Shown here: positions 40,670-49,070 of the stretch, in pieces
How the letters are laid out: every line of letters starts with the position of its first letter
How positions within the stretch are numbered: position 1 is the first letter of the stretch
From: Azotimanducus sp965199815
GTDB lineage: Bacteria; Pseudomonadota; Gammaproteobacteria; Pseudomonadales; Azotimanducaceae
Direction of reading: 5' to 3'
DNA: 64,000 bases
NCBI GenBank assembly: GCA_965199815.1
Contig: CBDATE010000018.1
Location: 372,001 to 436,000 of the forward strand
Translations under genes and position numbers: made by a program
The notes under the pieces: generated by a model
The model's input: the letters and a program-made list of their open reading frames with translations, nothing else
Database searches by the model: none
What the model was told of the DNA's origin: nothing

Positions 40670-43600
40670 TGGTGAAGGTAATCGCCAGCGATGGCAACGG
40701 CGGCTCCGTCAGCGAAACCTTCGACATTGAGGTATCGGCGGCCAACTCGGCGCCGACGGTAGGAACCACGATTCCCGACCAGACAGCGGTGGTGGGCTTG
40801 TCGTTCAGTTACACCTTCCCGTCCACCAGCTTCAGTGATGCGGATGGTGATGATCTGACCTACACGGCCACGAAGCCGGATAACACCGCGCTGCCCGGCT
40901 GGCTGACCTTCACCAACAGCAGCAGCACTCCGCGCAACTTCGCGGGCACACCGAAGACTGCCGACATCGGAACGCTGTCGGTGAAGGTGACGGCGAGCGA
41001 CGGGACGGCCTCGGTCAGTGATACCTTCGACATAGTAGTGAGCGCGGACACGGCACCGGCGTTTGCGGAGAACGCGACCATCGCGGATCAGACTTGGATG
41101 GTGGATACGCAAATCACCGCTGTGACGCTGCCAGCGGCGATGGGCGGCAATGGGACGGTGAGCTATGAGTTGATGCCGACGCTGCCGACGGGTGTGAGCT
41201 TCGATACCGCGACGCGCGTGGTGAGTGGTACGCCGACGGTGGCGGCGGCTCAGGCGACCTACACCTGGCGGGCGAAGGACAGCGACAGCAACACGGCGAA
41301 CACGGACACGGCGGCGCTGACCTTCGAGTTGACGGTGAACAAGGCCACCTTGGCGAAGCCGACGGGGTTGGCAGTGAAGGCGAACACGCTGACCACGACC
41401 GGCTTCACGGTGACCTGGGATGCGGTGGCGAATGCGGCGGGGTACACGGCGACGGCTGCGCTGGGCGATGCGACTGTGACAGGCGCGGTCTCGACATCGG
41501 GCACGAAGCCCGAGGCGGTGTTCACGGGTCTTGAGATGAACACCACCTACACGGTGACGGTAGTGGCCACCGGCGATGCCAACTATGCGAACGGTCCGGC
41601 TTCGGAGGGGTTGAGCGTGACCACGGAGACGGCACCGGGCCTGGTCGTGTCGCCGACATCCCTGACAGTGAATGAGGGTGCGACTGGCACCTACATGGTG
41701 AAGCTGGCAACGCAGCCGACTGACAGCGTGATGGTAGCGGTAGCTGGCTCGGGCGATGTGACGGTATCTCCGGCATCGCTGACCTTCACGACGACGAACT
41801 GGGACACGACGCAGACGGTGACGGTGAGCGCTGCCGAGGACGACGATGCGGTGACGGACACGGCGGTGACACTCACGCACAGGGCATCCGGCGGGGACTA
41901 TGCGTCGCTGCCATCCGAGAGAGCCCCGTCTGTGACGGTGACGATTACCGAGAATGACACGCGCGGGGTGACGGTATCGCCGACTTCCCTGACGGTAGCG
42001 GAGGGTTCGAGCGGGACTTACACGGTGGTGCTTGATACGCAGCCGACCGGCAATGTGACGGTGACTATCGGTGGGGCATCGGGCGATGTGTCAGTGTCCA
42101 CGACATCGCTGACTTTCACTTCATCGACCTGGAAAACCGCGCAGACGGTGACGGTGACGGCGGCGACGGATGCTGATGCGGCCAACGACGCGGTGGTGAC
42201 GCTTACCCATGCTGTGAGTGGCGCGGACTATGCGTCCGAGACGGCCCCGTCGGTGGTGGTGACCATCACCGAGAATGACGCGGCGACCTTCAGCGTGACC
42301 GGTCCGACATCCATAGCTGAGGATGCGGGCAATGCCACCTACACGGTGTCGCTGAGCGCACAGCCTGGTGATGATGTGACAGTGAAGTACGCGACATCGG
42401 ACGGCACGGCGACGGCGGGTTCGGACTACACGGCGGCGAACGGGACGCTGACCTTCACGACGGACAACTGGGACACGGCGCAGACGGTGGAGGTGGCCAT
42501 CACGGACGACACGGTGGATGATGACGACGAGACCTTCACCTTCACGCTGAGCGAGGCGGGCACTGGTTCGATGTTGTCGGCGAGTCCGACGGTGACGACG
42601 ACCATCACGGACAACGATGTGCCGACGGTGACGGTGTCCTTCGGTGCGGGGACATACAGCGTGACGGAAGGCGGGACGGTGAATGTGGCGGTGACCTTGA
42701 GCGCAGACCCGGAGCGGTCGGTGTCGATTCCGCTGACGACGACGAATGGAAGCGGAGCGGTTGCTGGAGATTACAGCGGAGTACCGGCATCGGTGGCCTT
42801 TGCGAGCGGAGAAACCTCGAAGACGGTGATCTTCAGTGCGACGGACGATTCGGTAGATGAGTCGGATGAGACGGTGACGCTGGGCTTCGGAGCTTCCTTG
42901 CCGGCGCGGGTGACGGCGGGCACGACAGCGGAGACGGTAGTGACCATCACGGACAACGACACGGTGGGGCTGACCTATAGCGCGGCACCCTCGACGCTGA
43001 CGGTGGGTACGCCTATTACGGCGCTGACGGCGACCGCGACTGGCTTCGGTGGTGCCACGGTGACCTACTCGGTGACCGCTGGGACCCTGCCTGCCGGGCT
43101 GGGGATTAGTGCCAGCACGGGCGAGATTACCGGCATGCCGACCACGGCGAACGCGAGCGAGGTGACGGTGACGGTGAGCGCGACCTCTGGTTCGGGAGAC
43201 ACGGCGAAGACGGCGACGGTGAACATCACCTTCCCGGCGGTAGGCAAGGCTACCCTGGCGACACCGACCGGCCTGGTACTGAAGGCGAACACGCAGCGCA
43301 AGACCGGCTTCACGGTGAGCTGGACGGCAGTGACGAATGCGACGGGTTACACGGCGACGGCCACTCCGAGCGGCGGGACTGCGGTGAACGGCTCGGTGGA
43401 TACAACGGGCACCAACCCCGAAGCGGCCTTCACCGGGCTGACGGCGGGCACTACCTATGCGGTGTCGGTGGTGGCCACAGGCGACACGGCCAATTACGAG
43501 GCCAATTACCAGTACAGCCGCGACGCTGAGTCAGGCGACATCGGCGAACGTGGCACCGAGCATCACGGACATCACCAACAAGACGGCGACCTTCGGGACG

Positions 43601-43674
43601 GATTTGTTGGTGGATGTGGATGCTACGGACACCAACCCGGAGGACACGCTGCAATATCAGGCATCGTCCAGTGA
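40666..43674 (+). CDS. Giant adhesin segment: cadherin-like, He_PIG, FN3 and four Calx-beta-like domains
   Basis: Frame-1 continuation with about 950 genuine codons. Order: cadherin-like domain (VGTTIPDQTAVVGLSFSYTF), He_PIG-like (TLPAAMGGNGTVSYEL), FN3-like (TLTTTGFTVTWDAVANAAGY), four Calx-beta-like domains at 41,640-42,965 (starts such as VSPTSLTVAEGSSGTYTVV), then He_PIG and FN3 again. The region copies the order of 22,300-24,990, so it looks like a duplicated super-block flanking the VCBS array. One extra base near 43,519 (AGCCGCGACGCTG for AGCGCGACGCTG) ends the proper frame; residues after ANYQYS are out of frame. Confidence 0.7.
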   Translation: MMVKVIASDGNGGSVSETFDIEVSAANSAPTVGTTIPDQTAVVGLSFSYTFPSTSFSDADGDDLTYTATKPDNTALPGWLTFTNSSSTPRNFAGTPKTADIGTLSVKVTASDGTASVSDTFDIVVSADTAPAFAENATIADQTWMVDTQITAVTLPAAMGGNGTVSYELMPTLPTGVSFDTATRVVSGTPTVAAAQATYTWRAKDSDSNTANTDTAALTFELTVNKATLAKPTGLAVKANTLTTTGFTVTWDAVANAAGYTATAALGDATVTGAVSTSGTKPEAVFTGLEMNTTYTVTVVATGDANYANGPASEGLSVTTETAPGLVVSPTSLTVNEGATGTYMVKLATQPTDSVMVAVAGSGDVTVSPASLTFTTTNWDTTQTVTVSAAEDDDAVTDTAVTLTHRASGGDYASLPSERAPSVTVTITENDTRGVTVSPTSLTVAEGSSGTYTVVLDTQPTGNVTVTIGGASGDVSVSTTSLTFTSSTWKTAQTVTVTAATDADAANDAVVTLTHAVSGADYASETAPSVVVTITENDAATFSVTGPTSIAEDAGNATYTVSLSAQPGDDVTVKYATSDGTATAGSDYTAANGTLTFTTDNWDTAQTVEVAITDDTVDDDDETFTFTLSEAGTGSMLSASPTVTTTITDNDVPTVTVSFGAGTYSVTEGGTVNVAVTLSADPERSVSIPLTTTNGSGAVAGDYSGVPASVAFASGETSKTVIFSATDDSVDESDETVTLGFGASLPARVTAGTTAETVVTITDNDTVGLTYSAAPSTLTVGTPITALTATATGFGGATVTYSVTAGTLPAGLGISASTGEITGMPTTANASEVTVTVSATSGSGDTAKTATVNITFPAVGKATLATPTGLVLKANTQRKTGFTVSWTAVTNATGYTATATPSGGTAVNGSVDTTGTNPEAAFTGLTAGTTYAVSVVATGDTANYEANYQYSRDAESGDIGERGTEHHGHHQQDGDLRDGFVGGCGCYGHQPGGHAAISGIVQ

Positions 43675-45919
43675 TATGGCGGTGGCGACGGTGACTCCGA
43701 CTTCCCTGACCGCCTTGACTGGCAGCAGCCAAGTGACGGTGACACCGGTGGCTGCGGGCACGGCGACTATCACTGTCACCGTGAGTGATGGCACGGTGAG
43801 TCCGACAGACACCTTCGTGGTGACGGTGTCGCGTGCACAACTGGGCACACCGGTGGTGGCGGTTTCGGCGCAGGATGGGAAGTTGACGGTCACTTGGGTT
43901 GGAATAACGAACGCGGCGAGTTACGAGGTTGGGTACAAGCAGAGCACATCGGAGACTTGGCTGGGCAATGACGACGACACGTCACCGGCGGAGATTGGCA
44001 GTCTGACCAATGGCACGGAATACGATGTGCGAGTGCGGGCGAGGGCGGCATCAAGTTCTACGACCTATGCGGACAGTGCGTGGTCGGAGGTTGTGAAGGG
44101 GACACCGGCTGTGGTCGATGTAGCCCCGAGCTTTGGGAGCGAGACTATTGCGGCGCAGACATGGACGGTGGAGACGAATGTGGACCTGACCTTGCCAGCG
44201 GCGACGGGCGGTAACGGGACACTTACGTACACGCTCTCTCCCGACTTGCCAACGGGCGTGAGCCTGGATGCGACAACGCGCAAGATGACTGGTACACCGA
44301 CGGCAGCAGCGGCCGAGACCACATACACCTGGCGGGCTTCGGACAGTGATTCGAATACCGCCAACAGCGACACGGCGGCGCTCACTTTTAGCGTGACGGT
44401 AGGCAAGGGTACGCTGGCGACGCCGAGCGGCCTGGCGCTGAAGGCGAACACGCTTGCGCAGACTGGCTTCACGGTGAGCTGGACGGCAGTGGCGAATGCG
44501 ACTGGTTATACAGCGACGGCCACCCCGAGCGGTGGGACTGCGGTGACTGGCACGGTGACCGGTACCGAAGCGGCCTTCGCCGGGCTGACGGCCAACACCA
44601 CCTACACGGTCTCAATCACGGCCACCGGCAACGCCAACTACGACAACAGCGCGGCCGAGACGCTGAGCGTGACCACGCTGGAGGAGGACACCGCGCCCAT
44701 CACACCCACCGAGGTGAGCAACTTGCAAGTGAGCGCGGGCGACGGGTCTCTGCTGGTGAGTTGGACGGCGGCGAGCAGTGCCCCGAATGGGTACAGTGTG
44801 CGCTGGCGGGAGAGAGGGCCTGGCAACGCTCTGTCACCCGTCAACGAGGTGGACGGCACCTCCTTCACCATTTCCGACCTGACCAACGGTCAGGAGTATG
44901 TGGTGCGTGTCGAGACACGCAACGCGACGGACACGGGTGTGCAGGTCGGTACGGTAGTGACGATAACTGGCACACCGGTGGCCTTGGATACCGCACCCGC
45001 CTTTGTGCAGGGCACGGTCATCCCCGCACAAATCTGGACAGTGGGGACCCCCGTCAATCTCGCTCTGCCGGGAGCAACGGGCGGTGACGGTACGCTGAGT
45101 TACACGCTCACCCCCGCGCTGCCAGCGGGCGTGACGCTGAATGCCTCGACGCGTGTGGTCAGCGGGACACCCACAAGTGCGACGAGCACAGCCACCTACA
45201 CCTGGCGCACCACGGACAGCGACAGCAACACGGCAAACAGTGACACAGCGGCGCTGACTTTCGGCGTGACAGTGGACAGGGCGACTCTGCCATCACCAAT
45301 GAATCTGGCAGTGAAGCCAGACACGCAGACCCAGAACGGCTTCACGGTGACCTGGAATGCGGTGGCAAACGCGACGGGGTACACGGCGACGGCCACGCCG
45401 AGCGGTGGCACTGCGGTGACTGGCTCGGTGACCGGTACCGAAGCGGCCTTCACCGGATTGACGGCCAACACGACCTACACCGTCTCAATCACGGCTACCG
45501 GTAATGCCAACTACAACAACAGCCGGGCCGAGACGCTGAGCGTGACCACGCTGGCAGATACCGCGCCCGCCTTTGCGCCCGGTACCACTATCCCCGCACA
45601 AATCTGGACAGTGGGGACCCCCGTCAATCTCGCTCTGCCGGAAGCGACGGGTGGTGACGGTACGCTGAGTTACACGCTCACCCCCGCGCTGCCAGCGGGC
45701 GTGACGCTGAATGCCTCGACGCGTGTGGTCAGCGGGACACCCACAAGTGCGACGAGCACAACTGCCTACACCTGGCGCACCACGGACAGCGACAGCAACA
45801 CGGCAAACAGTGACACAGCGGCGCTGACTTTCGGCGTGACAGTGGGCAGGGCCACTCTGCCATCACCAATGAATCTGGCAGTGAAGCCAGACACGCAGAC
45901 CCGAACGGCTTCACGGTGA
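43457..45919 (+). CDS. Giant adhesin segment: He_PIG / FN3 repeats, first part
   Basis: Frame 2, genuine from about 43,520. It starts with an Ig-like domain (ITNKTATFGTDLLVDVDATD) that resembles the domain at about 8,570-8,860. FN3-like and He_PIG-like domains follow, with the first two units of the tandem ~570-bp pair (PAQIWTVGTPVNLALP and TGFTVTWEAVANATGYTATA style signatures). One missing G at about 45,902 (CACGCAGACCCGAACGG where sister copies read CCGGAACGG) ends the frame a few codons later. The 5' Arg/Thr-rich residues before 43,520 are spurious. Confidence 0.7.
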   Translation: MRCRWWPQATRPITRPITSTAATLSQATSANVAPSITDITNKTATFGTDLLVDVDATDTNPEDTLQYQASSSDMAVATVTPTSLTALTGSSQVTVTPVAAGTATITVTVSDGTVSPTDTFVVTVSRAQLGTPVVAVSAQDGKLTVTWVGITNAASYEVGYKQSTSETWLGNDDDTSPAEIGSLTNGTEYDVRVRARAASSSTTYADSAWSEVVKGTPAVVDVAPSFGSETIAAQTWTVETNVDLTLPAATGGNGTLTYTLSPDLPTGVSLDATTRKMTGTPTAAAAETTYTWRASDSDSNTANSDTAALTFSVTVGKGTLATPSGLALKANTLAQTGFTVSWTAVANATGYTATATPSGGTAVTGTVTGTEAAFAGLTANTTYTVSITATGNANYDNSAAETLSVTTLEEDTAPITPTEVSNLQVSAGDGSLLVSWTAASSAPNGYSVRWRERGPGNALSPVNEVDGTSFTISDLTNGQEYVVRVETRNATDTGVQVGTVVTITGTPVALDTAPAFVQGTVIPAQIWTVGTPVNLALPGATGGDGTLSYTLTPALPAGVTLNASTRVVSGTPTSATSTATYTWRTTDSDSNTANSDTAALTFGVTVDRATLPSPMNLAVKPDTQTQNGFTVTWNAVANATGYTATATPSGGTAVTGSVTGTEAAFTGLTANTTYTVSITATGNANYNNSRAETLSVTTLADTAPAFAPGTTIPAQIWTVGTPVNLALPEATGGDGTLSYTLTPALPAGVTLNASTRVVSGTPTSATSTTAYTWRTTDSDSNTANSDTAALTFGVTVGRATLPSPMNLAVKPDTQTRTASR

Positions 45920-48900
45920 CCTGGGAAGCGGTAGCGAACGCGACGGGGTACACGGCGACGGCCACGCCGAGCGGTGGGACTGCGGTGACTGGCCCGGTAC
46001 CGACTGGCTCGGTGACCGGTACCGAAGCGGACTTCACCGGATTGACGGCCAACACGACCTACACAGTCTCGATTACCGCCATCGGCGATGCCAACTACAA
46101 CAACAGCCGGGCCGAGACGCTGAGCGTGACCACGCTGGCAGATGCCGCGCCCGCCTTTGCGCCCGGCACCACTATCCCCGCACAAATCTGGACAGTAGGC
46201 ACCCCCGTCAATCTCACTCTGCCGGAAGCGACGGGCGGTGACGGTACGCTGAGTTACACGCTCACCCCCGCTCTGCCAGCGGGCGTGACGCTGAATACTT
46301 TGACGCGCGAGGTCAGCGGGACACCCACAAGTGCGACGAGCACAACTGCCTACACCTGGCGCACCACGGACAGCGACAGTGACACGGCGGCGCTGACCTT
46401 CAGTGTGACGGTGGACAGGGCGACTCTGCCATCACCAATGAATCTGGCAGTGAAACCAGACACGCAGACCCGGAACGGCTTCACGGTGACCTGGGATGCG
46501 GTAGCAAACGCGACGGGGTACACGGCGACGGCCACGCCGAGCGGTGGGACTGCGGTGACTGGCTCGGTGACCGGTACCGAAGCGGCCTTCACCGGGCTGA
46601 CGGCCAACACCACCTACACCGTCTCGATTACCGCCATCGGCGATGCCAACTACAACAACAGCCGGGCCGAGACGCTGAGCGTGACCACGCTGGCAGATAC
46701 CGCGCCCGCCTTTGCGCAGGGCACGGTCATCCCCGCACAAATCTGGACAGTAGATACCCCCGTCAATCTCGCTCTGCCGGAAGCGACGGGTGGTGACGGT
46801 ACGCTGAGTTACACGCTCACTCCCGCGCTGCCAGCGGGCGTGACGCTCAATGCCTCGACGCGCGTGGTCAGCGGTACGCCGACAAGCGCGACGAGCACAA
46901 CTGCCTACACCTGGCGCACCACGGACAGCGACAGCAACACGGCAAACAGTGACACAGCGGCGCTGACTTTCGGCGTGACAGTGGGCAGGGCGACTCTGCC
47001 ATCACCAATGAATCTGGCAGTGAAACCAGACACGCAGACTGAGACTGGCTTCACGGTGACCTGGGAAGCGGTAGCAAACGCGACGGGGTACACGGCGACG
47101 GCGGTGGCGGGGAGTACAACGGTGAACGGCACGGTATCGGGCACGGGCACCGAGGCGGTGTTCACGAGGCTCTCGATGAACACTACCTACACGGTGACGG
47201 TGGTAGCTACCGGCGATGCCAACTACAACAACAGCCGGGCCGAGACGCTGAGCGTGACCACGCTGGCAGATACCGCGCCCGCCTTTGCGCCCGGTACCAC
47301 TATCCCCGCGCAAATCTGGACAGTAGGCACCCCCGTCAATCTCGCTCTGCCGGAAGCGACGGGCGGCAACGGGACCATCAGCTACACGCTCACCCCCGCG
47401 CTGCCAGCGGGTGTGATGTTCAATGCCTCGACGCGCGTGGTCAGCGGGACACCGACAAGCGCGACGAGCACAACCACCTACACTTGGCGCACCGCGGACA
47501 GCGACAGTGACACGGCGGCGCTGACCTTCAATGTGACGGTGGGCAGGGCGACTCTGCCATCACTAATGAATCTGGCAGTGAAACCAGATACGCAGACCGA
47601 GACTGGCTTCACGGTGACCTGGGAAGCGGTAGCAAACGCGACGGGGTACACGGCGACGGCCACGCCGAGCGGTGGGACTGCGGTGACTGGCACGGTGACC
47701 GGTACCGAAGCGGCCTTCACCGGATTGACGGCCAACACGACCTACACAGTCTCGATTACCGCTACCGGTAATGCCAACTACAACAACAGCCGGGCCGAGA
47801 CGCTGAGCGTGACCACGCTGGCGGATACCGCGCCCGCCTTCGCGCCCGGCACCACTATCCCCGCGCAAATCTGGACAGTAGGCACCCCCGTCAATCTCAC
47901 TCTGCCGGGAGCGACGGGCGGTGACGGTACGCTGAGTTACACGCTCACCCCCGCGCTGCCAGCGGGCGTGACGCTGAATGCCTCGACGCGTGTGGTCAGC
48001 GGGACACCCACAAGTGCGACGAGCACAGCCACCTACACCTGGCGCACCACGGACAGCGACAGCAACACGGCAAACAGTGACACAGCGGCGCTGACTTTCG
48101 GCGTGACGGTGGACAGGGCGACTCTGCCATCACCAATGAATCTGGCAGTGAAGCCAGACACGCAGACCCAGAACGGCTTCACGGTGACCTGGGAAGCGGT
48201 AGCGAACGCGACGGGGTACACGGCGACGGCCACGCCGAGCGGTGGCACTGCGGTGACTGGCTCGGTGACCGGTACCGAAGCGGCCTTCACCGGACTCTCG
48301 GCCAACACCACCTACACCGTCTCAATCACCGCTACCGGTAATGCCAACTACAACAACAGCCGGGCCGAGACGCTGAGCGTGACCACGCTGGCGGATACCG
48401 CACCCACCTTCGCGCCCGGCACCACTATTCCCGCGCAAATCTGGACAGTAGATACCCCCGTCAATCTCACCCTGCCGGAAGCGACGGGCGGCAACGGGAC
48501 CATCAGTTACACGCTCACCCCCGCGCTGCCAGCGGGCGTGACGCTCAATGCCTCGACGCGCGTGGTCAGCGGTACGCCGACAAGCGCGACGAGCACAACT
48601 GCCTACACCTGGCGCACCACGGACAGCGACAGCAACACGGCGAACAGTGACACAGCAGCGCTGACCTTCCAAGTGACGGTGGGCAGGGCGACTCTGCCCC
48701 CACCAATGAATTTAGCGCTGCAGCCGGACACGCAGACCGAGACCGGCTTCACGGTGAGTTGGGAAGCGGTGCCGAATGCGGTGGAGTACGTGGCGACGGC
48801 GACACCTACATCAAGTAGCGGCGAACCGCTTACGGGCACGGCGGTAGCTGCGAGCACCGGCTCGGGGGCATCGTTCGGTCGCCTTTCTGTTGGCTCGAGG

Positions 48901-49070
48901 GCATCATCCGTGGCTCTCTCGAGCGGCGCGGTGTCCGTGCGGACGACCCGCACGGAAGCGACCTTCACGGGGCTGTTGGCTGGTACGGAATACGATGTGA
49001 GCGTGACGGCGATAGGCAATGCGAGCTACGCGAACAGCCAGGTTCTGACAGGCCTGTCGGTGACTACTCT
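44985..49070 (+). repeat. Seven tandem He_PIG + FN3 pairs, period about 570 bp
   Basis: Units begin at about 44,985, 45,557, 46,141, 46,697, 47,269, 47,827 and 48,397, each with DTAPAFAPGTTIPAQIWTV. The He_PIG-like half contains YTLTPALPAGVTLNASTR and the FN3-like half contains TWEAVANATGYTATATP and NYNNSRAETLSVTTL. Spacing varies (556-584 bp) mainly because the SNTANSDT segment is present or shortened. The last FN3 is divergent and carries an extra Ser/Gly-rich loop (about 48,800-48,960). Confidence 0.75.

Noticed and set aside
29894..45902. Programmed ribosomal frameshifting
   Set aside because: The sites have different sequences, sizes (-1, +1, +2, +4) and no shared slippery motif or following structure.
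29895..45919. Separate genes starting at internal Met codons (31,024, 33,747, 35,331, 40,666, 43,457, 45,916)
   Set aside because: Each Met falls within a domain or frameshift junction, without a ribosome binding site, and the domain series simply continues.
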